From Pachyseris speciosa (taxonomy: Eukaryota; Cnidaria; Anthozoa; Scleractinia; Pachyseridae), in assembly GCA_016490735.1 (NCBI GenBank), contig JAEMWC010000256.1, positions 206,001-270,000 on the forward strand: a stretch of DNA of 64,000 bases, in the 5' to 3' direction. The first letter of the stretch is position 1. Each line of letters opens with the position of its first letter. Of this stretch, positions 34,502 to 49,500 are shown piece by piece. The notes below the pieces were generated by a model that worked only from the letters and a program-made list of their open reading frames with translations, ran no database searches and was not told the DNA's origin. A program made the translations under genes and the position numbers.

Positions 34502-34533
34502 CGTTGATAAACCAAATTTTCTTGTTTTGCTCC

Positions 34534-34569
<36 letters not shown>

Positions 34570-37500
34570 ATTCCCTTTATTCAATAATCAGAAATAGCCC
34601 ATTTTACAGTTGCCTCCTCAGTGGCCTGGGCTTTGAGTGGAAAAGAGGCTAGGGGTGACCTTGTTTTGATACAGGCCTCACTGTTTTTCTCATGTAAATC
34701 AAGTTGCTCTTATGCTAACTAGTCCACATTTGCATGATAAAGACACAAACAGGGTCACCTCCAGCCTCGCTTCCACTCAAAAGCCAGGTTACCAAACACA
34801 CAACTGTAAAATGGGCTATTCAGAGAGGAGAACGGGTTGGTCAAGGCGGCCAAGTATTCTAAACTCAATCCGTACTGTGACATTGTGATCATTTTCCATC
34901 ACAAACTTCATGTTAGAGTCTACCAGGTAAATGTGGTCATCCTCTCCAAAGTGCACCGAGCACAATGATGAGGTTTTCCTCGGAGCCAATCCTTCCGCTT
35001 CTTGCGCCTCCTTAGTGCGACTGGGTTCTTAGAGTTTGCATAGGGAATCTTCTGCATATTTCTTCCCTTCTCAGGATTAGAAGTGTTGCTGCATCTCGCC
35101 GCAACGTATCTTTCAGGCATTTTGCGAAGTAAAGGTGGTGCTCTCACTACTGAAAACTCACCTTGTTTACTAGAATTCAAAACCACGTGTTCCTTAACCT
35201 ACATCACAGCACTATTGTGACCAAGAAGAATCGAGAAAAGACTAACTAAAGGTGAATGGTCAGCCAAAATAGCGGCAATTTTGAATGTTTTCTTGTTTCA
35301 TTTTTAAATCGTGTTTTGGGCAGATCGCTTAATTTTTTGTGAAACGTCTTTGAGAGATGAATAGATTCAGGTGAGAAGAAAGAAAAAAAAAATAGGTTAA
35401 GGGCACTTTAAGTCAGTCAAGTATAACAAAGAATTATCACTGCAACCAATGAGGATATTTGGTCTGATAGTAAAACAGCATAACATTGGGTTGCATGAAT
35501 AAATGTGAATCAAATATAAACTGCCTTCACTAGCCAGGATACTTAAAGATCGATCACAAGAGATGGAATTTTTAAATTCATTTTGTGTTATTGTAGAACA
35601 TGTTTTGTTGGCTGGGACCCTTTCGGATTTTACTGGGTAAACAACCACCTACATGCACTACAGACAGGCTTGAAAGTCCATCAAAAATGTTTTTCTCCTT
35701 AAATTCTGCAACATCTCTGAATTGCCACTTGCAAGATGTTATTGTCATAAAATTATGATTTAAGACACACTTTCATTCCAATGTTTCTCGTTAATTCAGT
35801 ATTGTACATAATTATGTAACTGGACAATCAATTCAAAGAGGCTCAAAAATTTCAAATTAACAAAAATTTATACTAACAGCACCTAACATCAATAGCAAAC
35901 GTTTACCGACTGGTGATAGTGCTCATCCAGCACTTAAATTAACCCAAAAAAAAAATTATTACAGGCAAGTACTTACTAGTTCTAGATATGTAAGTAGAAT
36001 AAACTTCAACCTCACAAAGCGTCAAAGTTTCGCTGTTGCCAGGTATTCTGATAGAGACATATCTGCCATATGCTCTTGGTATGCAGAAAAAGGCTTTTTC
36101 CTGATTAGTTGGAATCTGTATGTTACCAGCACAACGACGGTTAGTTGCTCCTCCATTTGCAGTTGAATTTCCTTGATGAGTGGACAAAAAAGGCAAGTAG
36201 TAAGGACAACACGTTCCAATATTCCTTTTTTTTTGTTTATTAAAAACTGGACTAAGGATGTAAGATTTCTTGCATTTTCATTGGCTATCAGGTTACAGGC
36301 TATCAGCCTTATCTATTCAACACGTTTTGACAATGTCCAAATAAGGTCATAGCACGCTCAATATTCGTCGTGCGCATGCAATAGATATCCTGTGCTATAC
36401 GTAATTTTGTGTGTCGCAGGCAAAAGTGGTGGCCTTTTTTTGGCAATAAGCACAGATAATTGTGCTTTAATAATAAAACAGTTATCCTACTCAATCTTGC
36501 AAAATATCGCATGGTTTAAGCCAACTCTGCCTACAGCCTTGTCAGCTAAGTATCAGGCGATATTCCGCGTGATTTCGGAAGGCAATTGTTAAATATACCT
36601 CCTACGACAAACACGGTCAATGAATACGTCAGCGATCAAAAAAAGCAGGCAGCCATCAAAAAATTGTCTCGCAGCGGAATTAACCAGTAGAAATTCCAAC
36701 ACTGCAAGCAAAATAGACATGGAAATTGAACTTTTCATTCCTGAATGTTTTAGAAGGACAACGACCCATGCTGTTGTCCTGTTTAGAAATTAAAGCTTTT
36801 CTTACAACTTACTTTCATGCTATACCAAAACAAGAGCTTACGAGCTACACTACAAATAATGGTGGAAATAATTTCAATAACAAGTGTCACAAGCCTGTAG
36901 AGTTTCATACACCTTATTCCAAAATGGCGGCTACTCGGAATGATCTGGGGAGAGCAGCGCGGAAACGAGGCATCGAGGGCCAAGTCAAAGTCAAGCATGT
37001 AAACAGCAATGGCGTTCGTAGTATCTACCAGGAGAATTGGAAGACATACCTGGCAGTTCGTTAAAGGAACGGATGGGATCCTAATCAGTTCAAAAATGCA
37101 TAACTAAAATTTTGGTTCAAGTGTCGTGGCGATTCTTGTAAAGGTTTACGTAATGACCAAAGCACAATTTTGTAAGCGGTAAGTGATATAGTGATTTTGC
37201 TGTCGGAAACGCCGGCCTTGCTAAGGCTGCTAAGGTCAATTAAGTATCTCATTTGCTTCGTTCTTTACGGCGTGAATGAGTATTATTTGAATTAAAAGAC
37301 CGACTATCTTCTAGTCGACCCGGACGAAAATCTCATCTATACCCGGCATATAACGACTGAGCCGGAAAAGAGCTTTTCAGGCTGAGGTTAGCGCTAATCA
37401 TTGATTAAGATGTATTAAAGCCTGTAAGTGCAGCTGTAATAAGATGGTATTTAACCCGGGTTAGCGCTAACCATGCTTCGAGCAACTGGGCCCAGGGAAG

Positions 37501-40500
37501 CTGACTACAACACTACAAACATGTAAAAAATATATTCACCGGGATTAACTGAACCAAAATTTTATTTGCTTGGAACGCTAAAAAGGAGATTTAAATTAAG
37601 TTTTTTTTCTCGGAAATGTAGTTCAGAAAATCAGAAATAATAGTTCAAAATAGTCAGCAAACTGAAAATAAATGGTCATGTTGCCTGTACGCGAGTTATG
37701 TGCTTATGCTTACAAACACACCACATTTGACTGACAACACTAAACACAGTAAATGCACTAGACTGTCCCATATGTGGAAGTTTGTTGTCTTGTTGTTCAC
37801 ACACTCCACGTGGATTTGAAGGGAGACAATTTGTTGCGTTTGCGCAACTTCCTCAGAGGTCATTTGACCTTTAGTTCCAATAAAAAGTGCCCCATGGAAA
37901 GTTGACTAATAAATGTCTTGGCACCCCCAGGTGAGATTCCAATGAGCTCCTTCAGATTGGTATGCCGGTTTTTATACAAGCAATAAAAAGAGCACTATTT
38001 AAACGAAGACTCTTAGGCATTTGACAGCAGAGCTCACTGCAGTCAATTATGGCCCTGGTAGAAGGATATTTATCTTTAAAATCAGCAGGCATGTGGTCAT
38101 TGATCTTTGCCCTTGAGGGTCATACTGAAATGATGCTGACCTTTAGAAACATTAATTTAATCCAGGCATATTGCCTTGGTCTTCCTTGTTCAGGGGCATC
38201 ATTTCTCTAATTCATATTTGCTACATCATGAGAAGGTGAATGCCAATAATTAATGTTTTCACCTTCTTTTACTGGATTTAAATACTGAATTATACTCTTG
38301 AAAATGTCTCTATTGGGAAATCCAGAATAAAAAGCTAAATCTTTAACTGACTTCATAAATCTATCGACGCTAAATACTTTCGATTGTAAATCTTGGAAAT
38401 ATCCGCCTCGAATTGTCGGAGTTTTTCAGTAAGCTCGGCTTTCTCACAGTCCAGATCATGGATAGCTTTCTCACAGTCGTTTTATAGCTCCCTAGAATCT
38501 CTATCAGCAGAAATATCTGAATCACGATGTCTTGGTTTATGACAGTAGGTCAGGAGTTGCTGAGGTTTTCCTCAGTCTTTTTCGTTTGATCGGACTACTA
38601 TGCTTTGGTACTTTTCGTTTTACGAGAGAACACTTCTTTCACGGAAAAGCGGATGGTACAGCAGTAGTTTTCAAAGTTTTCTCGCGACGAGCAAACGAAC
38701 AAATATAACCCGAAGACTTGAAGTGGCGCAAACATACCCTTGATCAAGTGTTTTGTCACTTAAAGTTAATCCAAGATCCCTTCGTATGGCAACAATCCAT
38801 TCGGCTTGAACACACTACACGTCGGTCTTCTGGAAACTTCTGATAAGAGATTTTCACACCATTTTTCCACATAAATTTTCTTAGGAGAGAATGGAATAGA
38901 GCAATTTTGAAGCATGATCGCTCACCATTACCATATGTAAACACCACAAGATGTTCACGCCGGCCCTCGATGCCTCGTTTCCGTGCTGCTCTCCCCAGAT
39001 CATTCCGAGCGGCCGCCATTTTGGAATAAGGTGTATACACTAGCTTTAAAACTCTGCAACTCAGGCTCAGTGGATATGAAATAACCAACTCCTTGGTTAT
39101 CTATGATTTCTTGTAACATTTATTAATAATTCAAAAGAGTTATGACCAATCCAAGGGTAGTATTAGTAGTAATAGTAATCAACGGGTGGTAGTGGTGGTA
39201 GTGGTGGTGGTGGTGGTGGTAGTAGTAGTAGTAGTAATAGTAATCAACGGGTGGTAGTGGTGGTGGTAGTGGTGGTGGTGGTAGTGGTAGTGGTAGTGGT
39301 AGTGGTAGTGGTAGTGGTAGTGGTAGTAGTATATATGGGTATTCACATGTACACCTCTGTAAACCCCAATACAAATCAACTGCTGCATTAACGTTCATAA
39401 AAGAATCCTGCTCAGCTAAGCAGAGGGGCATTTTGTCTGCGCATGCGTCAGATGAGAAGGAATAAACAAGGAATAAACAACTTCGTCCGCCATTTTGTTG
39501 TTTTGAGCTCACTGTGAGAAGTTTTGACTCGAGGATCTACGCCTACAAGTGGATTCCATAGAAAGAAATGAACGAGAACGTAATGTATACATATAATACT
39601 AACACCGTGATCCGTTAAGGTATTTGTGGTTCAATTCGGTCTCGAGATTTTATTGATCAAAGTTCCGCTGTGGAAGGAAAAAGGTGCCAAGTGAAGGGAT
39701 TTTACCAAGGGATCACTCCACATCACGAAGCTCATACTAGAAGACAAACAACAGAGGTGAGTGTGTAGACATTAGACTTTTCCTACCTAGAAGGCCAATC
39801 TTGTATCTTAAAACGATCGTGAGATATACGCCTCTGTTTAGACAAAATGTTTTTGCTTAGACCTGATTTTGCTTCAACTTCGATGGCCATTTGCTCAAAC
39901 TTTTGACCGTCCCCCAGAATCAAATTACCATTGTCAACGTTGGCTTTCCGTTCTCTTTTCAGTGACATAGAATTCCAGACTTAAAAAATAGTTCCGCTCC
40001 CGTGATTATTATTTTGCGCCGGGGAGATTCAGCAGTGTTTGCGAACAGCGAACTTATGCATATTTGCAAGTCATGGATCTCGGAGATCTTTGGTCGATTG
40101 CTGATCAAGTCTGCGACACAAAGTGATTAGCTACATGCGAATATCACTATTACAATTTTACTTGATTATGCTTTCATTTCTGCGTATTTTTTGTATTGTT
40201 TTTGCCTTGTTTGGCATCAATGCTTTTTTCCTCTTAAAGTGCTAACTCAGCAAAAAACTTCACTGTAACTTTCTTCTTTCATCGTCCCCAAAATGTTTAC
40301 ACCATGAGTGTATGTCATATTTACTTTATTTTGACTCTACGTGGTTTATTTACGCCAAAAAATGGTTCGCACTTTACTTTAGTCGTTCAAAAGGCCGAAG
40401 TTTTCAGTCGAAAAACATGGCGTCTAGCGTGTTGCTCACGAGTACTGATCGAAGACCCGGTATGTACAGTGTGATGCACATATTACTCTACATTCGTTTA

Positions 40501-43500
40501 CTGTTTTGTACCCGCTAGAATACTCGCAACTCCACTTTCTTGTGAGGCAAAGTTTTATGGCTATAAAGTTATGCAATTTTTCTCGGAATATTATCATAAA
40601 ACTTTGGGACAGTAAAAGATGTCTTTCCACCAGCTGATTTTCAATGGAGTTTTGAAAATTGAGGAAATTTTATTTTTTGGATTAGCGAACGGCGAAAAAT
40701 GGCCTTTTCGGAAAAAATCTGATGTAAGCTTGATGTGAACTTGTGTTAAAGATTATTTATTTATGGTAAAGTAATACTCTTTAAGCTGTACAGACCTGTA
40801 CAGTTTTCTGATCTAGAGAAATGCTCAGAAGTGAGCCGATATACCGGTATATACTAACCCTAAATATACAACTGTTGCACCCAAACATTTAAAGTAAGTT
40901 TATTGGTACCTGCATATCTATAAGCTCTTAGGTGAGTTTGTGCAGGTACAATGCAAAACTGTAAAATCAAAACAAATTGTTCTCTCGAAATAATACTACA
41001 ATATAACAAGCTTGAAGATTTGCTTTAGCCTAACTTGGCCAAGTTAAAGAGTATGACATGAGCATACACTGGAGGAAAAGATGTTGATGGTTAATTTAGA
41101 TATAAGCCAGACCATAAAGATTGATAGTGTTGCTTTTCTATTTATAAATAGAAAGACTGATTTATAAATAGAAAGACTGATGATGGACACTGTTTTGTAG
41201 ACAATTTGTATAAAAGGAAGGAACTAACAATAATTATGTTCTCATATTTTTTACAGATATACAGAGAAGACCAATTGCTGTGATAACACAAAAAGGATGA
41301 CAAGGCAGACAAGTTCAAGAGCAAGCTTTGTTGATCAATTCTGTGGTCTTGGAAACTGTAACATTGAATGTCAATATGCATATCATCTGCAGTTTGAGAG
41401 AGTAATGTTGACACTGAGATTGCAGCTGAAGAACTCCCATTGGGCACTACCACATTATTTTGCTGCAGCAGCAAAATTAACACGCCTGAAAATCGTTAAC
41501 TTTCTCATACAAATACCCAGACCTGCTCCAAGCACTGTGTCATATGCTTCCTTAAGGTCATGTTTTGCATTATCAAGTCTGTGGCATTGTAATTCACTTA
41601 CCAAACATCAGCAAATGTTCCTGTAAAGCAGCCAGGCACAATAAAGTTTGAAAAATACAAATACTCTTTGCAATCTGTCTCGATTTATTTTTAATTTGTG
41701 CTTCTTTCTTTATTTTTGTACACAAGGGAGGAACTACTACAGGTAGTGAGTCATTTGACATCCATCATTGCTGGTTATTGTCAAGCTAGTACAAAAGGTT
41801 GGGGGAGGGGACATTGGATAGGAGAGTGTGTATGACATTTTAATTTACTCTTTATCTCCCTTCCTTCAAACAATTCCAATCCACTCAAGGCAGTGCAATT
41901 AATTTGAAAAGTCTGTGCAACGTACTTCTAAATGACAAATATGTTGACAGCATGACTTTATTAGCAACTCATTTGTAGTCTTTTCAGACTGCACCCCCCC
42001 CCCCTAATTTCTGTATCCTGTTGGTCCATGCCCAACAAACTTGTGTCCTAGGCAGTGTACATAGATTTGTGCAAAAAGACGTTCAACTGAAGATAAACGC
42101 GCTGCACGTTTTTGCCGTAACACAACTATATTTTCTTAAAAATTCAACTAAGCTTCTTGTTTACTTGCTTCTTGTTTTGTTTTGTTTTTTCCACAAAAAT
42201 GCGACATTCTCAGAACGAAGCAATCTCACATGTTCAAATGACTGCAGTACAAATACGCTTACGACTTTATACAATCAGTTAATCTTCATTTGTTAAAGCT
42301 CAACCCTAGTTTGCCATTCGAAGAACGTACAATTAACTTCATTGTTTATACTTCTTCGATACAATCTGCATGAAAGGCCACTCAGTGTTTCTGTACTCAA
42401 GCTGTACTCTTGAAGAGCTCTTCGGAGCCTCTCTCAGATGTTCCAAAAATTTGCTCCTCAAACAAGCGTCTTACTCGATCTGAATTTGACTGTTGACAAA
42501 CTTACCAAACTCATCTTTTTTGCCATCGCCAAAATTCAACGTCGCATCAAAAATGCATATTTTATTCCTCGATGTAATTTTCGGTTGACATTGATTTGGC
42601 TGGAGCTTTGTTCCTGAACCATGTAAACATCTTTTACAATTTTGCACATAAAAATACAGCTTGAAGAAGGGAAACTTTGAGAGCCGCAAGCTAGAAGATG
42701 GCTTTTTGTCAGCCGCCATTTTGTTTTCAATGTTCCAGCGGTTATCCTCATGAAAACGGGATTACGGAACATGCGCAGACAAAATGCCCCTCTGCTGCTC
42801 AGCTAATTAATTAACATGACAAACACAATCTATTGTTTCATTTTTGACAAGTAAGATACAATATTCCCGTCCGACCTTTATGGACTTTAAAACGGCGAGC
42901 CGCTATACCTGTCGCAATGCGTCTTCGTAGAATAATTATTTAAAATATAGAATATTGTCATTAATGAATCATGCCAAGTAGTCATTCCATTTTCTGTTTA
43001 AAACGTATACAATGACGTTCAAATCTTACCCTACATGTACAGTGTACGACAACTGTAAGAAACAACAAAGTTACAACACTCATGAAATAACAATTATTAC
43101 AACCAGTAATTTTACTACGGTACCAGTTTGATTATAGTAGTGCAAAAGATACATGGTGCCCATGTACTGACTATCAAGGTTTTCTTGCAAAAACAAGTGA
43201 ACTATGAGTTCAGCATCTTCTCCCGCCGACAACTGACTACTCCGAAAAAAATCTTGCTAAAAATTCTTGTTGTAATAAATGTCTCTCAAACCTTCCTAGC
43301 TGGCTCCCTTATAAGTTTAACGCTGTACCATCTTTGCCATACGTTTGATAATGGTCTTGTAATAAGAACCGAAATATTACGTTTGTTGTTGCCTTTCTAT
43401 TTCTTTTTTCTTTTTTCTTTTTTTTTTGAGGGGAACTTTTAATGTAACAGCTATGTAACAGAAACAAATTACATGTACAAACCAATTACAAGAGCACGTT

Positions 43501-46500
43501 ACACGAAAAAAAATTGAAGAGTGGAACAATTATTTTAGTAATATCCTTATAGAATTTCCAATAGAGTGTCCATCAGGGGAATAGAAAAAAAAGACAAATT
43601 AAGGCAGTCAACAAAAGGAGTCCATTTTGAGGTGTCTCCCGCTTTTGTCTCTATTGTTAGTCTAGATTTGACAAGACGTAAAAAGGAGGCAAAATTTGGT
43701 GATGTTTCGTCCAATTTGGCTTGCGATATATGATAACGCGCTAACAGGAAACAATAGTTTAATTGAAGCGCATATTTTGCATGAGATTCCGGCCTCAGGC
43801 CCAGTGCTGTAATATTCAATAGAATGTATTCGCCAATTAACGGGAGGTTGTCGTGAAGCCAGTTTTCCAAAAGGTGGAAGTAACATGACATGACCAAAAT
43901 AGGTGGATTAATGTCTCCGCGGAATGGCAAAATGTGCAGTCCTCGTTTTCTTTTCTTCCTATTTTAAATAAAAAGTCATTGGTTGGTATACGCCTATGCA
44001 AAAGTTTAAACTGGAACTCGATCAGTTTAGTGCTTTTGGTGCATCTTGGTGTCAGGACGTAAGCAAGTTCCCAGTTAAAATTGTTACCTTCATCAAAATA
44101 GTTACAGTCCTGAAGCCATTTATTTTGGCTATTGCTTGGGATTATACCTTTGCCATTGACTAGTTAGCTATTTGTAAATTAACGGACCTGGGTTTTTGCT
44201 TTTCATAATCTTATCAGTTTCCGACTTGTCCTCCCTAAGGTCTGCAGCTCCGGAGACCATTTTACGAAGGGATTTTATAGCTGACAAGAGACCGTAAAAA
44301 CCAAGAGGGCGTACTTTTAGGTCATGTTTTGCGACAAAAGCATTCAGAGTCAGAAATCCACTGTTTCCTTTGTTCCTTGTTTTCCTTTGCCATAAGTTTG
44401 ATAATGGTCTTGTAATAAGAACCGAAATATTACATTTGTTGTTGTCTTTCTTGCTTATACTTATAAATTATTTTAAGTTAGCAAGATGCTTTTCGGAGTA
44501 GTTATTTTATTATATGAGTACAGTATGTTACAGTGTAATTCAATATCCCTGAAGTCAGTGACAAATCACTACATTCAGTCAGCTTGCTAGAGCGGACTCC
44601 TAATTTCTTGCTCCTCTTTCACTGGTCAGAAAATGCTTTCGCATGTTCGGGATGGCTATTGTTTGGTTGTAAAGTTGAGGATAAGAGCGTTTCTAAAATT
44701 TCCATTCCTCATTTTCTTCAATGTAAAACCTAATTCTCTGTCTATGAATTTTTCTGCAAATAAGGAGAAATTTGGTAACCTCGACAGTTTGGTTAATGGT
44801 TTGTTTAACTGTCCCTTACCCGGCAGTTAATATAATGCACATTAAACTCATCACCAGAGATGAGCCTTGGGGGTAGGTGTTGTCAAATGAGGTGGGTACA
44901 AAGCATGAAGCAGGTGCCCTGGGGTAACCATGGTAAGTCAGTCCAATACCCCCAACTCCCCCTCCCCCCTCCCAAAACCATGGCCCCCAGATGCTTGGAC
45001 AATTGAGGGACTCAGAAAACCCAAACTATGTAGTGTGTGGTGTATAGTAACTTTTGTTAGAAGTCACAATAATCAATATTTGATGTTACTTTTTTTGAAA
45101 AGGCTGACATTTGGCGACCTTGAAGGGCTGTGCAGTAGGTACAGCTGTAAGCTACAAGGAGCCCAAAGAGCCTTTCAAGGTCGTTTGTTGAAAAGCAAAA
45201 TCCAAGGCAATTCATCATTTAGATGATAGTACAATGAACCATAAAACATTGTCAGTGGGAAAATATTCCCAGGTCATACAGTACCGCCTGAAAGTATTGT
45301 GGCGATACCTCGTCTTTGCCGCAGGTTGTGGCCGTGCGTCCACCGCGGTATGCAAATTTTTTTCCGTGGGAAAGCCAAGGTACAATTTTGCCACGGGAAA
45401 GCCGCGGTAGAAAAGACGAGGCAATGCCGCGGGAAAGAACAATAACGATTAATTGCAGTTGTCAAAAAAGCGGAAGGACTTTGTAAGTTCTTAAGGTGCG
45501 AAGATTCATGGAGAAAAAAAATTGCGTTGTGCGCTATTTGCGTATGGACTCATAATTTTTGAACTAGCCTCCATACAGTGTAAAATTGGAAGTCTTCAAA
45601 TATTATAAAGTAACCTACAGCTGTTTAGTACTGTTTAATCCAACGCTAGAAGAAGCGCTGCCTTGTTGTCTGCCGGATGAACACGTTCGCATTTTCGGTT
45701 AATTAAAGTCATCGGTTTGGAAAAAGCTCATCCGTTCAAACTCAAATTTTATTTGTCTGATACTAAAAAAGCTTTTGAACACTGCACTATTAGCTTAATC
45801 ACTTTTGAAGTATCAAAAGGCGAGCAACTGGAAGTGATGCGAAAGGCAGCCGCAATTTAGTGTTTTACTGATCATTAAGAATAGCGTATTGAGTCGCCAT
45901 ATGAGAAAGAATCAGACAGCCGTTATAGGAATCCTCTTATGTGCATAGACTCTTCATAGTTTCCTTGTAAAAGTTTTCGTTTTCATTCGGTATGTCTGTT
46001 TATTATAAGATCTTAAAACTTTCGACGCATTTGAATGCAAAGGTAACAATAGCCTACGTGTAGCCGTACCCACCCCCCGAGGAAAAACTGGGGAGGAGGG
46101 AACGTCTACGAAAAGCTGACACAAATCGTGTTATTTGACGTCACTCTTTTGCATGAAAATATATAATGGTTTCTCATAGGTTAATCGCATTGATCAATAC
46201 TTTCGAGAACACTGATTGGCCGAAACGGATCTCGGTCTTATTCTTGAAGAAACGTGACTATGGCGGACGGAGAGCCACACGAACTAAAGTGGAGTCTAAC
46301 GCAGCTATAAATGAGGTTTGCGGCATTATGGATTTGAGAAATTACACGAAGAGCAACAAAAACCCGTAGCTTTGTGTTTTGATGGTGTCCGTGTTTCATT
46401 GCTAACTGGCTATGGAAAAGCCATTAAATTTCTGGCGATGCCAGTGATCGCATCGCTTCTTTGGAAGAAACCTTGTACCTTGTGATCATCATATCATCAC

Positions 46501-49500
46501 TGACAGTTCTCATAGAAGATCAGATCCAATATTTGAATGATCTGGGATTGAAAGAGATCGCGCTAACCAAAGATTCGGAAGATAATATCATCGAATGAGT
46601 CATGACTGGTGAATATCCGCACGTGTATGGGTCGCCAGCCGAGTGGAGAAGGAAAAGGTATTGAAGGGACGTGCAGGTTCTTCAAATTCACGCTTTCTGA
46701 GAGCGGCTCCTTCGGCTGGAAAGCAAGGCCAACTTTCTCCAAACTTAAAATTCTGTCTCTTCCTGAGGAGACCATGTAAACGAAGAATTTGCAAGCGCGA
46801 TGTTGACAAAGAAGATTGTCTTCTTGCTTTTGAACAAAAATCGCTCGTAATCCTTTTCAATATCTTTAAACACAGTATACATTACTGACTAGCAAATGCG
46901 TTCGAAAGTATAGAAATTTACGCGGCTTTTGACGTTTGTCTACTCGAGTAAACAGAAAATATAATTTTATTTACATAACTTGCATGAATTACTGTGACGT
47001 CACGTAACACGATTCGTGTCAGCTTTTCGTAGACGTTCCCTCCTCCCCAGTTTTTCCTCAGGGGGTGGGTACGGCTACACGTAGGCTAAGGTAACAAAAT
47101 TAATGATCGTGAATAGGTGTGATCGATCAAGCGTAACGAGGCGAGAAGAATGATAACCACAGGGAGCCCAGACAATCTGTTTGTGCGTTTGTGTGACCCT
47201 TTGTTATTTTATAGTAAATGTATGGGATTTACCGTATGTTTCATGCTTTAGCGACGAATCGCTAAATATATGTATTGAACAACGCTAAATAAAAGTGAAA
47301 TTGTCTTACCTGTGCTGTACTGTCGTCCTTTTGCCTCAATACTGATATTTTAAGCGATTTTGTCGGGTTTTGTCTTCGCCGCCGACTGTGCCTCATAAGA
47401 AATGAAAAGGGTGGATAGACCTTTGAACGGCTCCAGCACCGAGCCAGCGCCGAGGCGATTTTTCCCCAGAAAATCGCATCGCTCAGCTTCCAAACCACGC
47501 ATCATAAAGGCCGAAACATTCACGCTTCTTCTCGTGCCTCTCGATCGAAAATCCGCCCAAGCGGTCCCGAACTAGCCCTCGAATAACTTCAAAATCAAGC
47601 GATCGAAATGCGTAGCAAGATCTTCATGTGCCAGCTAGAAACCGTCGTGCTGATTGCCTCTTGGCTCCCTGTGTGATAACCATCTCCCGTGATTTACGCC
47701 TCTGACAATTTTCAAGGTTAAAAATTTTGAATCTCCGAAAGCCTCTGAAAAATATAGCTCATTTACTTCATCGTCGTTCTGAGCTGCTGCTTTTCAAGAA
47801 AATGATTTCGAAAAACTTCGAACTAACAAAATGCGTGTGCGTTACCATATGCAAATGAGTGGAAGTTCTGTTTCATGGTATGCAGCGCCTCATCCAGACG
47901 AACAGATCGTGGTTTCACCATCCTTTAAAAAAGCAATCTGTAGCCGTTTTAAAATATAAACTTTTTACGTGATTGCTTATTTGGTTTCTCCGAGATTCCA
48001 ATAATTTTCTGCCCGTTAGTATTTCTCCGGGTATTTATGTATTCCCGACTAGTTAACCGTTCATAACTTTTGTTTTGCAGCTCCGCCATTCGGAACTACA
48101 GTAGCAGTTCGAAAGTTCTGCTGTTCACTCTCCGTCCACCAATGATCTTCTATGCATGTATTAAAAAGCCGATAGATCTATGTGTAGCGACCATGCATGA
48201 CTGTCCTTAATCCTGTCCAAGGTTACGTAGTTCAAGATTTCCTGCCGAAACTTGTTTCTGTGATAATGTGCTTCAGTGCGATTTTAATGTGACATATCCA
48301 AAACACAAAGAAAATGAAAGCCTATTCAAATTCGACCGCGGTATTTCATTACCTCGGTTTTACCTCGGTTAGTTTTCCCGCGGCAACTTTGGAGCCTGAC
48401 CGAAAAAATTCCTCGGTAAAAAGGCGGCCTGCCGCGGGAATACCGAGGGAAAGTCGCGAGGAGGTCACGCGGCAATGACGCGGTAAAAGGGTCAATACTT
48501 TCAGCCGGTACTGTACATGTACATGTACACTGTATTGAGGAGATAAAACCGAATTTAAAATAATATTAATATACAAATGCAAGGGGAAATCACAATCTCT
48601 TTCAAGGTCAAAGGAAATATTGTTTACACAGGTTCTATCTCCATTCAAATGTTATAAACGAGTTATCACTACTAACAGCAATTCTATCTCCAACAAATAA
48701 AATAATATCACTTAGAGAGGATCGCTTACCCACTCTAATCTCAGCTCCATTCAGTCTTTCTGCACAGCAGCCTTTTCTGTTGAGTATATGCACTTCAGCC
48801 ACAGGCTCTTCTCGTTCCAGGTCCACTCTCCACCAGGGGTTGGCCTTATTTCCCAAAGTGTGTGTGCAGTGTGTGTAATTATTATTCCTTCCCCCATCAA
48901 CTGCATTGCTTGAGACCAACGTTGAATATGTGCTTGACTGGCTTGTAGGCTTGAAAAGGGCAATATTTCCTTGGACAAAAAAACAAAAGACAAATGATAT
49001 ATTAATGAAAACATTTATGTTTATGTACCCTTTTGTAATTTTTTAGTAACTTTATACAATTACTTGATACAATTACATGTAAAATGTACAGTGTATGAAT
49101 TTTACCGTAAGTTTCATATGCTTGTGACGTATCACTACATAATGTATGGAGCAATGCTAAATCAAAGTTAAACTAGAGGCTATATTGGTCTTCACTCAAG
49201 CTTCCAAGTTGCAAATGGTGGTTTCAACAGCAACGTCCTAGCACAGGATGCCCAGGCTAAAATAGAAAGATCTGACTGAATGTATACCTTCGCCTACAGG
49301 CATTTTTCATTCACTTTCTAGAGTACAACTAAAATTCCACACAAATCTATTCATTATATTTCACCACAAAGTGGGCAAGGTTAGAGCATAAACATCATGT
49401 GGTCCCAGTTGCTGAAATTACAGCTCAAAAAGTACAGGTGACTGCCACCCATGGCAATTTCGCTATGATGTAATTTATACATAAAATAATGAGGTCATTA

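Larger units (their letters stand above)
33230..34520 (+). mobile_element. Penelope-like element remnant with inverted terminal copy
   Basis: The 3' end of the element (about 34210-34520) is repeated as an inverted copy at its left (33230-33540), joined to a truncated coding part. This arrangement is common in Penelope-like elements. Both copies hold a hammerhead-like core and the sequence CGAAACGTCAGCTAATC. Confidence 0.8.
45279..48513. mobile_element. 3.2-kb inverted-repeat element flanked by TA, with two nested insertions
   Basis: CAGTACCGCCTGAAAGTATT at 45279 and its inverse ending at 48513 (CAGTACCGGCTGAAAGTATT on the other strand), each next to TA. Subterminal CCGCGG-rich segments are also inverted (45330-45430 and 48340-48480). 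TA flanks suggest a Tc1/mariner-like superfamily, but no transposase is visible. Nested inside are elements at 46052-47086 and 47159-47673. Confidence 0.75.

Noticed and set aside
36726..37064. 112-residue plus-strand ORF spanning the transposon end
   Set aside because: It runs across the boundary of the inverted repeat at 36907, so it is not a natural gene.
39123..39512. Pro/Leu- and Tyr/His-repeat ORF
   Set aside because: Product of the GGT/AGT microsatellite.
41297..41626. 109-residue plus-strand ORF with Cys-rich segment
   Set aside because: Composition is not convincing, no splice or family support.
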